From contig JAQBPC010000718.1 in NCBI GenBank assembly GCA_028287725.1, positions 1 to 8,201 on the forward strand: 8,201 nt of DNA, read 5' to 3'. This DNA is from Chloroflexota bacterium (GTDB lineage: Bacteria > Chloroflexota > UBA5177 > JANWHV01). This document shows, one piece after another, positions 1-6,466 of this stretch (the stretch's first letter is position 1; every line of letters starts with the position of its first letter). The notes under the pieces were generated by a model. The model saw only the letters and a list, made by a program, of their open reading frames with translations, was not told the DNA's origin and did no database searches. Both the position numbers and the translations under genes were made by a program.

Positions 1-818
1 TCGTACATACGCCGGGTCACCGGCCTGAATTGTTCTCAATTCTGATTACGAATCCGACGCGCAGCCCTGAGCCCTCGATGGTGTTGACCGGCGACTCACT
101 TCTCGTAGGTGATGTGGGACGGCCCGATTTCGGAGGTGGAGACGCCGCCGCTCAATATGAGAGCCTGGGCCGTCTACTCCGCCTGCCGGACTGGGTAGCA
201 GTCTTTCCCGGCCACTTCGAAGGACCTTGCGGCAAGGGAATGTGTGGTCGACCTAGCACCACTAACGGCTTTGAGCGCCTGTTCAACCCTCTGACACGGC
301 ATGACAGAAGCCGCTTTCTGTCGACCCTTACTGATGGCGTGCCGGCGCGCCCGCTTAATATGGTCGCGATCGAAGCGACGAATCGTGGAGCCGCCGATAT
401 GCCCTGGGCTATGCCGACCGTTGCTGCGCCGGTTCGGGAGGTAAATATGGCGGCGCTCGAAGCACGGTCCCATGAGACGGTTGTACTTGATGTACGTGAG
501 CCGCAAGAGTACGCGCACGGGCACATCCCAGGCGCGGTGAGCCTGCCTCAGGCCGAGCTTGCCTCCCGGTTGGCCGAAGTTCCGGCTGACCGGCCTGTGT
601 TCGTAGTATGCCAGGCAGGCAGCCGGTCGCGACGCGCAGCGCAGTTCCTACAACAGGTCGGGTTCACAGATATTAGTAGTGTCGCGGGCGGGACGGGAGC
701 ATGGCGCGAGCTCGGCAAGCCGCTGTCTCTGGGCGACACGGACACACCGCATCCGAGAGTCGTTGAATCGGAGTGGGCTCATGCTGGTGCCGGGGCCGCC
801 ATGAATTGGGTCGTCTGA
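1..818 (+). CDS. MBL-fold / rhodanese fusion (persulfide dioxygenase-like), 5' partial
   Basis: The frame is open to the left edge. Before the first possible internal start (TTG at 30) it already encodes HTPGHRPE, the third metal-ligand motif of glyoxalase-II/ETHE1-type metallo-beta-lactamase folds, so the gene begins outside the window. Visible in order, numbering from the TTG codon as residue 1: TGDSLLVGDVGRPD (metal-ligand Asp at 22), FPGH (His at 62), GPCGKGMCGRP (two Cys five residues apart, 67 and 72) and FERLFNP. A rhodanese domain follows at about 135-235, with LDVREPQEY, HIPGA and the loop CQAGSRSR, whose catalytic Cys is codon 609-611. ETHE1/CstB-type relatives oxidise glutathione or low-molecular-weight persulfides to sulfite with a mononuclear iron and pass sulfane sulfur through the rhodanese Cys; that role is inferred here. 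The HxHxDH half is not visible. A hydrolase with a sulfurtransferase tail is the alternative. Confidence 0.88.
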   Translation, partial: VHTPGHRPELFSILITNPTRSPEPSMVLTGDSLLVGDVGRPDFGGGDAAAQYESLGRLLRLPDWVAVFPGHFEGPCGKGMCGRPSTTNGFERLFNPLTRHDRSRFLSTLTDGVPARPLNMVAIEATNRGAADMPWAMPTVAAPVREVNMAALEARSHETVVLDVREPQEYAHGHIPGAVSLPQAELASRLAEVPADRPVFVVCQAGSRSRRAAQFLQQVGFTDISSVAGGTGAWRELGKPLSLGDTDTPHPRVVESEWAHAGAGAAMNWVV

Positions 819-945
819 GATCCGTTTCCGAATCGCATCTGCGCCGCGCTACTTTTCTACTTGTGTTTTCGAGCTATGAAGTGGCGTTGCGGGTCCGGTA
901 AGCGCTTCCGCATAATCGGGGTTCAATCCGACGGACTATGTGGTC

Positions 946-2235
946 CTATGTGACGACGGGCGACTCATTTCGGTATTGCCTGTAACGACCTTCGGCGACG
1001 ACCGAACGCAGGCGCATAACCGCCGAATGCAGGTCGCGATACGTCGTGTAGAGTGGTGCTATTCCCAGCCGAATCGTCTCGGGCGCGCGGAAATCGGGAA
1101 TGACATTCATCTCTTGTATGAGGGCGAGGTCGATCCTGAGTGCCTCGTCATGGCCTATCGCGAGGTGCGAGCCGCGCCGATGCTCGTCGCGTGGTGAGTT
1201 GAGGCGGAAGCCTAACGGTGCAAGGAGATCTTCCCAAAGCTCGATCAGGTATGCACTCTGCGCCAGCGACTTGGCGCGAACGTTCTGTATGCCGGCTTCC
1301 AGAAGGATGTCGACTCCTGGCTCAATGAGCGCAAGCGAAACGACCGGCGGTGTCCCCGTGAGGTGGCGGCGTATGCCTTCCGCCGGTTGATATGCGATGC
1401 CGAAGTCAAATAAGTCGCGCTGACCCATCCAACCAGGAATAGTGTTGCCGATCTGATCCTGTAGGTCGCGCCGGACATAGAGGAACGCCGGCGCGCCAGG
1501 GCCTCCATTGAGGTACTTGTAGGTGCAGCCTATTGCAAAGTCCACCCCCGCTACTTCAAGGTCGATCGGCATCGCTCCCACGGAATGACTCAGGTCCCAC
1601 AACACCAACGCACCTGCTTCGTGGGCGGCCGCGGTCAGCAAGGCAATGTCGTACGTATACCCGCTCTTGAACGTAGTGTGGGACAGAGACAGCAGCGCCG
1701 TGCGACTATCGAGCGCTGCCAGTAAATCTGCCTCGGGCCCATAGATGCCGTCAGACGATCGGACGATTTCCATGCTGTGCCGGGCGCCAAGCATCTCTGT
1801 CGCCGCGTGAAGTCCGTACAGGTCCGAGGGGAAGTTGAGGTCATCGGTGAGGACTTGACTGCGATCCGGCCGAAGTCGGAGTGCGGCAATTGCCAGCTTG
1901 AAGAGGTTCACCGATGTGGAGTCGGCGACAATCACCTCGTCCGGACTTGCGCCAATCAATCTGGCAATCTTCGCGCCTATCCGTTCTGGAGCGGCGAACC
2001 AGCTATCGTTCCAACCCCGAATCAGGCGGCCTCCCCACTGGTGGTGCACGAGGTCTTCCGCGAGCAATAGTGTTGCTTTGGGAAGTCGACCGAGTGAATT
2101 GCCGTCCAGGTAGATGAGGTCGGGTTCCTCAACAACAAACCGCTCGCGAAAGTGGGCGAGCGGATCACGCGCGTCGAGCTCGTCAGCATAGCTGGAATCT
2201 GTCCTACCCTGGCCAGCAATTCGCTCATGGTCCAC
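946..2235 (-). CDS. kynU: Kynureninase
   Basis: This is a PLP enzyme (EC 3.7.1.3) cleaving L-kynurenine to anthranilate and L-alanine (or 3-hydroxykynurenine to 3-hydroxyanthranilate) in cytosolic tryptophan degradation. Numbering from the GTG start, the protein is 429 residues, normal for the family. It shows YLDGNSLGRLPK (about 42-53), phosphate-site DSTSVN (about 105-110), DLNFPSDLY (about 132-140), LWDLSHSVG with the pyridine-nitrogen Asp (about 214), and the Schiff-base Lys at about 240 in CTYKYLNGGPGAP. GWMG and the TGTPP loop follow. The frame can be extended four codons to a TTG at 2247. However, GGAGGTGA at 2246-2239 is a Shine-Dalgarno sequence lying over those codons, so GTG at 2235 is preferred. 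The gene converges on the fusion gene and diverges from the propeller gene. No tryptophan dioxygenase or kynurenine formamidase is in view, so whether it serves NAD synthesis or catabolism cannot be read here. Confidence 0.96.
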   Translation of the reverse strand: MDHERIAGQGRTDSSYADELDARDPLAHFRERFVVEEPDLIYLDGNSLGRLPKATLLLAEDLVHHQWGGRLIRGWNDSWFAAPERIGAKIARLIGASPDEVIVADSTSVNLFKLAIAALRLRPDRSQVLTDDLNFPSDLYGLHAATEMLGARHSMEIVRSSDGIYGPEADLLAALDSRTALLSLSHTTFKSGYTYDIALLTAAAHEAGALVLWDLSHSVGAMPIDLEVAGVDFAIGCTYKYLNGGPGAPAFLYVRRDLQDQIGNTIPGWMGQRDLFDFGIAYQPAEGIRRHLTGTPPVVSLALIEPGVDILLEAGIQNVRAKSLAQSAYLIELWEDLLAPLGFRLNSPRDEHRRGSHLAIGHDEALRIDLALIQEMNVIPDFRAPETIRLGIAPLYTTYRDLHSAVMRLRSVVAEGRYRQYRNESPVVT

Positions 2236-2237
2236 CG

Positions 2238-2246
2238 TCACCTCCA
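2238..2246 (-). promoter_or_regulatory. Shine-Dalgarno of kynU deciding the start
   Basis: The minus strand reads TTGGAGGTGACGGTG across 2247-2233. GGAGG is followed by five bases and then GTG at 2235. The upstream in-frame TTG at 2247 has no comparable ribosome-binding site before it. An out-of-frame ATG at 2228 sits 12 bases from GGAGG and would not give kynureninase. Confidence 0.6.
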
Positions 2247-2402
2247 ATTGGCAGCCCGGATTGTTTAAAAGCCAGGGTCGTAAAACCTAATACACTATTC
2301 TATCCATCTTCGACCAAGCCTCCTGCTGCGTTCGCCTGTCGGTGATGCGCACATATTCCCAGGCTACGTGTGCAAGTGCCGGCAAACGAGCTAGCACCCG
2401 TT

Positions 2403-2421
2403 ATCTACCAGTTAGGTAGAT
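2403..2421. repeat. Perfect 7-bp inverted repeat, operator-like
   Basis: ATCTACC, five bases AGTTA, then GGTAGAT form a perfect two-fold repeat of 19 bases. Arms of this length with an odd-sized centre resemble the operators of dimeric helix-turn-helix repressors such as TetR-family proteins. It lies about 170 bases before kynU and 180 before the propeller gene, so it could serve either. No run of T follows on either strand, which argues against a terminator. The regulator is not identifiable from the window. Confidence 0.55.
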
Positions 2422-2445
2422 TTACGAAATAAGCAGTCTTGCTGC
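2419..2445 (+). repeat. Degenerate direct repeat, copy 1
   Basis: The first ten bases, GATTTACGAA, are identical in both copies. In a gap-free alignment over 27 bases, 20 match copy 2 at 2504-2530, including GCAG and CTT in the second half. Copy 1 overlaps the right arm of the inverted repeat by three bases. The copies are 85 bases apart start to start. Possible paired regulator-binding sites; no protein is known to bind here. Confidence 0.45.
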
Positions 2446-2503
2446 CCCAAGTTGCGATGACGCAATGCGCTCTCGCGGCGGATGTATCTGAACATGGTCA
2501 ACC

Positions 2504-2530
2504 GATTTACGAAGCGGGCAGACTTTCAGC
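2504..2530 (+). repeat. Degenerate direct repeat, copy 2
   Basis: This is the partner of the element at 2419-2445: GATTTACGAA is exact, then GCAG, CTT, C and the final GC are shared. It is directly preceded by GGTCAACC, and its end is about 70 bases before the propeller gene start, in the usual range for a promoter-proximal site. Confidence 0.45.
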
Positions 2531-2545
2531 TTACCTGTAGCGATT

Positions 2546-2566
2546 TCGCCGGCGACGCCGGGGCGA
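2546..2566 (+). other. GC-rich hairpin upstream of the propeller gene
   Basis: TCGCC (2546-2550) pairs with GGCGA (2562-2566). Inside, GGC and GCC pair around GAC, leaving a two-base bulge on the 3' side. It ends 36 bases before the start codon and would lie in the leader if transcription starts upstream of it. It could equally be incidental in GC-rich DNA. No known riboswitch is recognised. Confidence 0.35.
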
Positions 2567-2590
2567 TGTTGACCAGGCTAAGCACGAGAT

Positions 2591-2596
2591 GAGGTG
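2591..2596 (+). promoter_or_regulatory. Shine-Dalgarno of the propeller gene, supporting a TTG start
   Basis: GAGGTG is followed by six bases and then TTG at 2603. The first in-frame ATG, at 2621, has no purine-rich element in the right place and would remove part of the signal peptide, so TTG is preferred. Confidence 0.5.
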
Positions 2597-2602
2597 TGAT
2601 AG

Positions 2603-3841
2603 TTGTTCATTCGATGCTGCATGGTTCTCGTGGTCGCTTCGAGCGTGACCTTGTCAGGCGATCTGGAGTTCGCTCACGGCGGCACCGCAGCGGAATTGCA
2701 TCATGTGACTCCGCTCGTCTCGACGCCTAGTACTGGCGGAGTCTTTTCACAACGTTCGTCAATCGCGGGGGCCATGTTGCCGAAGCGAGCGACAGCGACT
2801 GCATCATCTCGTACTACGCCACACCCAAAGGCAACAGTTACGGCAACTCGAGTGCCCTCGAGATCCGTTCAGCGGACTCCGCCTCGGCGCCCGACGACTT
2901 CGATACGCCTGTGTGCGGGCGCTAACCCACCGTGCGCCGGGAATGCTCTACTGCCAGGCACGCTGCTCATTGCCGACAGGGGAAATAGCCGCCTGATCGA
3001 GGTCAACGCGGCTAAGCATGTACTATGGACGTTTCCTCGGCCCGGCGACCTTCGTCCCGGGCAGGCATTCCAGGGGCCCGATGATGCCTTTTTTACTCCA
3101 GACAGGCGCTCGATAATTACCAATCAGGAAGAGGCGCAAACCGTCGGGCTCATCGACTATCGCTCACATCGATTGGTCTGGCAATATGGGCACCTTGGCA
3201 TTCGCGGAAGCGCACCAGGATATCTCAATGAGCCCGATGATGCCTACCAGCGTCGGGACGGCTTGGTGACCGTGGCGGACATTCGTAACTGCAGAATAGT
3301 CTTCCTCTCACGTGCAGGCAACGTCGTGCGTCAGTATGGACAAACCGGCGTGTGCGTCCATAATCCGCCATACACCTTCGCCTCACCTAACGGCGACACG
3401 CCGTTGAGCGACGGCGGGATGCTGGTCACCGAGATTGGTGGCAGCCATGTCGTACGGCTGAGCGCGCGAGGCAAGGTGGTCTTTGACATTACGGTCCCTT
3501 GGGTTTCCTATCCGTCGGACGCGCAGCTGCTAGCCGATGGAACCATTCTGTTGAGTGACTATAGCTATGACGGTGGAATCGTACGTGTCAGTGCTTCTGG
3601 ACGTTTACTATGGCGCTACACCCCGACGCGCGCTATCGACCGGCTCAACCACCCCTCACTCGCGATCATGCTACCTAACGGCCTTATAGCGACGAATGAC
3701 GATTGGAACCATCGAGTGTTACTGATCGACCCGCGTCGCAACTCCATAGTTTGGCAATACGGCATCACCGGCGCGGCGGGAGTCTCGCCAGGGTACCTGA
3801 ACATCCCCGACGGCATCGACTTCCGACAAACCGGAACATAA
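2603..3841 (+). CDS. Exported six-bladed beta-propeller protein (NHL / PQQ-like repeats)
   Basis: The 412-residue product begins with a short hydrophobic stretch (about 5-17, a probable signal peptide or anchor with one Arg). Residues about 30-100 form a Ser/Thr/Pro/Arg-rich linker. A CAGANPPC pair (104 and 111) opens the folded domain. Six units follow, each with a hydrophobic strand, a (A/T)D...N-x-R-like turn, then a strand ending in W/R-x-Y/F. They start near 122 (LLIADRGNSRLIEV), 171, 222, 274, 316 and 362. Each is linked by a P-D/S-x-A-x5-D/N-G turn. PG...PDD occurs three times, at about 152-161, 205-213 and 396-403. The final IPDGIDF segment probably closes the ring on blade one. No catalytic residues are recognised. 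Relatives are annotated as NHL-repeat or PQQ-binding-like propellers and probably bind a partner or ligand outside the membrane. The true function is unknown. Confidence 0.85.
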   Translation: MFIRCCMVLVVASSVTLSGDLEFAHGGTAAELHHVTPLVSTPSTGGVFSQRSSIAGAMLPKRATATASSRTTPHPKATVTATRVPSRSVQRTPPRRPTTSIRLCAGANPPCAGNALLPGTLLIADRGNSRLIEVNAAKHVLWTFPRPGDLRPGQAFQGPDDAFFTPDRRSIITNQEEAQTVGLIDYRSHRLVWQYGHLGIRGSAPGYLNEPDDAYQRRDGLVTVADIRNCRIVFLSRAGNVVRQYGQTGVCVHNPPYTFASPNGDTPLSDGGMLVTEIGGSHVVRLSARGKVVFDITVPWVSYPSDAQLLADGTILLSDYSYDGGIVRVSASGRLLWRYTPTRAIDRLNHPSLAIMLPNGLIATNDDWNHRVLLIDPRRNSIVWQYGITGAAGVSPGYLNIPDGIDFRQTGT

Positions 3842-3851
3842 CTGGACATCC

Positions 3852-3879
3852 GGCAGTAACAGAATGTCGTTAGCCTTTT
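3852..3879 (+). terminator. Probable Rho-independent terminator after the propeller gene
   Basis: Eleven bases after the TAA stop, GGC-AG-TAAC pairs with GTTAGCC around an eight-base loop, giving a seven-pair stem with a two-base bulge. Four T residues follow immediately. The stem is short, so termination may be partial, but position and T run fit. It would separate the propeller gene from the downstream PBP gene. Confidence 0.5.
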
Positions 3880-3963
3880 CAGTTGCTGGCACTGTCGCTG
3901 AGCTATAACGAACTGACGCTTCGCACTCACCACTAGTTTCCGATTTCCTGCGGTGCAGCTCGC

Positions 3964-3991
3964 TTCACGCTACGCCTGGCCAGGGTATATT
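3964..3991 (+). promoter_or_regulatory. Candidate sigma70-type promoter of the PBP gene
   Basis: TTCACG (3964-3969, four of six matches to TTGACA) is followed by a 16-base spacer and TATATT (3986-3991, five of six matches to TATAAT). Transcription would start near 3998, giving a leader of about 20 bases with the GGAGA ribosome-binding site at 4006-4010. No operator-like repeat is evident in it. Confidence 0.5.
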
Positions 3992-4017
3992 CCGCCAATA
4001 CGGTTGGAGAACCCCGA

Positions 4018-6399
4018 ATGAAGCGTACGAGCAAAACCGGCCGCGCAGTGGCGCGGCATCCGAAAAAGCCTTCAAAGCTCCCGATGGTAATCCTGCTTTC
4101 AGCTGGGTTCACGCTATTTGCGGGTTTCATGATAGTTGCCGGCTTGCTGGCACTCCTGGGGATTGCCGCGTATCGCTACTACAATGCAGTCGTGCCCGAT
4201 GGAGTGCAGTCGGTCACTGCATTCGAAAGCCAGCCGGTTGCTGTAAGTCTTATCGAAGATCGCAAGGGTTACACACTGCAAGAGCTCGTAAACCCGTCAC
4301 TTGGCACGCGCGTCTTGATTCCACTTACGAGGATTCCGCATAGCTTGATTTGGGCGACTATCGACACCGAGAACGCCACGTTCTACAGAGATATTGGAAT
4401 AGATCCAATTCGTATATTCAGTGCCGCCAAAACAGATGTCTTTGGAAGGACGGGCCTGCAAGGCGCCTCGACTATTACACAGCAGCTGGTCAAGCTTGCA
4501 ATCTTTCCTTCAAACGTGGGCATCGCGCCAAAGCTTGACAAGACCAATTTACAGAAGAAGCTCAGGGAAATCGTCACAGCGATTGGCCTTACCAGAGATA
4601 TCAAGCGATGTAGTCTCAGGTGCCGGAAAGACGCAATCCTTGAGATGTACTTCAACACCGTGCCATACGGAGTGGCCGGCGGCGACATTAATGGCGTTGA
4701 AGCGGCCTCGGAGTATTTCTTTGGCATTCCCGCATCACAGCTCGACCTGGCACGGTCGGCGCTTATCGCCGGGTTGCCACAGGCGCCGAGTGAATACAAC
4801 CCGCTGGTATTCCCAGATAGAGCGAAGGCACGCCAGATTTACGTCCTCCACCGGATGCTGGCACAAAGGCACATCACCGAGGCGCAGTTTTCCGCCGCCG
4901 AAGCGGAGCCACTGCATTACCACTTCAAGCCCATAGTCGCGCACAATGCTGAGAAAACGAACGAGTCGTACTTTGTCCACTGGCTACTCAAAGATTATCT
5001 CAGTCAGGCCGCGAACCTAAAAAGGTTTGGTATTCCCGACTTGCAGCGACCGAATGACATTTACCGAGACTTCATCTTCCAGACCACACTCGATCCTGAC
5101 TGGCAAAACGCTGCCCAGGACATCATCAACCGGCAAGTTGCCAGTAACAGCGCGGTAAATATGACGGATGGCGCGCTGGTCGCGATTGATCCGCGGAGCA
5201 ATGAAATCAAGGCGTATGTCGGCGGTGTAGGCTACGGCTCAGGCATTAGCGGCGCACAATATGACATGGCCTGGCAGATGCGGCAGGCCGGCTCGTCGTT
5301 CAAGCCGTTCATGTACGTAACCGCCTTCGAGAACGGGCACTTTCCCGCCGAGACGATTGACGATTCGTACGTGTCATTTCCGAACTTCGGCTCCCAAGGC
5401 CCCTACACCCCACTGAATTATGACCTCCACTATCACGGATTGGTGACTTTGCGCCAGGCACTTGCGAACTCCTACAACGTGCCGGCGGTCAAGACCCTCT
5501 ATTCAATCGGGCTGGACGGTATCAAGAAGGTAATACACACCACCAATAGCGTGGGATACCATCTCCAGGTTCAAAATCCCCGTGATCTAGGGCTGTCACT
5601 GGCACTCGGCGCGGATCCTGGTCGATTGCTCGACGAGGTTAATGGCTACGCCGTCTTCGCCAACAACGGCGTCTATCGCCCGTACATGCCGCTTACGGCC
5701 ATCTACCGACGACAGCCGGATGGAACACGGAAATTGCTCTGGAAGTACAAGCCACCGAAGGGCGAGCAGGTTATCGCACCCCAATTTTCGTACTTGATCA
5801 CCAACATACTCAGCGATACGGCTGCGAAAGTGCCGGCATTTGGCCAGGCGGCCTACGACTATTTAGGCTTACCGGACCGACCGGTAGCCAGCAAAACCGG
5901 GACCACGAGCGATTTTAAGGACAATCTGACGTTGGGCTATACGCCGGATCTGGTCGCGGGAGTATGGGTCGGCAATCCGAACAACACGCCAATGCTAGGT
6001 TCGACAGGCATTACTGGCGCCGCTCCAGCATGGCACGCGTTTATGGTAAATGCTTTGCATGGGACCGCGCCGCAGCAGTTTATACAGCCGACCGGCATCA
6101 TCACCGCCACGGTCGCGCGTTACGCTCCTGCAGGCAGCCGGCCCGGATTAGCGGCAAGCGGCAAAGGTGTAACCGACATTTTCGCCGCGGGTACCGTCCC
6201 GACGACCTTCGATAATCCGTCGCACGACGTATATTCCGGCCACGTGCAGATTGCGCCATCGTCCACACATTCGGCCCCAGGTACAACGGTCACCACGACG
6301 ACCGACCCTGCCGCCAGCAATCCATGCAACAGCAGCGCATACAGCTATACCACCGTGACGCGAAACGGGCAGCTCTATTACGACGTCATGTGCCAGTAG
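4018..6399 (+). CDS. Class A penicillin-binding protein (bifunctional peptidoglycan synthase)
   Basis: This 793-residue protein polymerises lipid II into glycan strands and cross-links the stem peptides at the outer face of the membrane. A basic N-terminus (1-20) precedes one membrane helix (about 23-53). The GT51 domain (about 85-265) has the catalytic Glu118 in TENATFYRDIGID, GASTITQQLVK (149-159) and ILEMYFNTVPYG (207-218). The transpeptidase domain (about 385-690) has SSFK (catalytic Ser426, Lys429), SYN (485-487) and KTGT (626-629), so both activities look intact. ATG at 4018 has GGAGA seven bases before it. Two oddities are seen: Cys198 and Cys202 sit in a short insertion inside the GT51 domain, and a Ser/Thr/Pro-rich tail (about 735-768) ends with Cys770 and Cys792. 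Base use varies: 4381-4440 has 23 G+C of 60 but 5641-5700 has 37 of 60. Confidence 0.96.
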   Translation: MKRTSKTGRAVARHPKKPSKLPMVILLSAGFTLFAGFMIVAGLLALLGIAAYRYYNAVVPDGVQSVTAFESQPVAVSLIEDRKGYTLQELVNPSLGTRVLIPLTRIPHSLIWATIDTENATFYRDIGIDPIRIFSAAKTDVFGRTGLQGASTITQQLVKLAIFPSNVGIAPKLDKTNLQKKLREIVTAIGLTRDIKRCSLRCRKDAILEMYFNTVPYGVAGGDINGVEAASEYFFGIPASQLDLARSALIAGLPQAPSEYNPLVFPDRAKARQIYVLHRMLAQRHITEAQFSAAEAEPLHYHFKPIVAHNAEKTNESYFVHWLLKDYLSQAANLKRFGIPDLQRPNDIYRDFIFQTTLDPDWQNAAQDIINRQVASNSAVNMTDGALVAIDPRSNEIKAYVGGVGYGSGISGAQYDMAWQMRQAGSSFKPFMYVTAFENGHFPAETIDDSYVSFPNFGSQGPYTPLNYDLHYHGLVTLRQALANSYNVPAVKTLYSIGLDGIKKVIHTTNSVGYHLQVQNPRDLGLSLALGADPGRLLDEVNGYAVFANNGVYRPYMPLTAIYRRQPDGTRKLLWKYKPPKGEQVIAPQFSYLITNILSDTAAKVPAFGQAAYDYLGLPDRPVASKTGTTSDFKDNLTLGYTPDLVAGVWVGNPNNTPMLGSTGITGAAPAWHAFMVNALHGTAPQQFIQPTGIITATVARYAPAGSRPGLAASGKGVTDIFAAGTVPTTFDNPSHDVYSGHVQIAPSSTHSAPGTTVTTTTDPAASNPCNSSAYSYTTVTRNGQLYYDVMCQ

Positions 6400-6400
6400 A

Positions 6401-6439
6401 CCTGCGTACACGCCGGCAGGGCTTGCTCGGGCTCGGCCC
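6401..6439. terminator. Possible bidirectional hairpins between converging PBP and ZIP genes
   Basis: The 67-base gap holds two short stems: CCTGC (6401-6405) with GCAGG (6416-6420), and GGGC (6429-6432) with GCCC (6436-6439) around TCG. Neither is followed by a T run on either strand, so they are weak terminator candidates supported mainly by their place between convergent stops. Confidence 0.25.
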
Positions 6440-6466
6440 CACCCCCAGGTACGTCGGTCTTACGCT

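Larger units (their letters stand above)
2248..2602. other. Divergent spacer between kynU and the propeller gene
   Basis: This 355-base stretch has no convincing gene in any frame. It must hold the promoters of both divergent genes. A TAGAAT hexamer on the minus strand (plus positions 2297-2302) is a possible -10 for kynU, without a clear -35 at 17 bases. No good hexamer pair was found for the propeller gene. The spacer also holds the inverted repeat at 2403-2421, the direct repeat pair at 2419-2445 and 2504-2530, and the GC-rich hairpin at 2546-2566, each listed separately. Confidence 0.6.

Noticed and set aside
152..526. Antisense open frames of 116 and 124 codons inside the MBL-rhodanese gene
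   Set aside because: Arg/Ser-rich low-information translations opposite clear domain motifs.
905..940. GGTTCAATCC resembling a tRNA T-loop
   Set aside because: The flanking bases do not form the five-pair T stem and no anticodon or acceptor arms surround it.
940..1197. 85-codon open frame on the plus strand antisense to the 3' end of kynU
   Set aside because: It lies entirely opposite well-conserved kynureninase sequence and has no recognisable domain; it is a shadow frame.
2419..2530. Possible CRISPR-like repeat unit
   Set aside because: Only two degenerate copies exist, with one 58-base interval and no cas genes.
2589..2648. Out-of-frame ATG at 2589 as a start upstream of the propeller gene
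   Set aside because: It reaches a stop after about 20 codons; only the TTG at 2603 joins the propeller frame with a placed Shine-Dalgarno.
4383..4799. 138-codon minus-strand frame inside the PBP glycosyltransferase region
   Set aside because: The opposite strand carries all conserved GT51 motifs; the antisense product resembles nothing.
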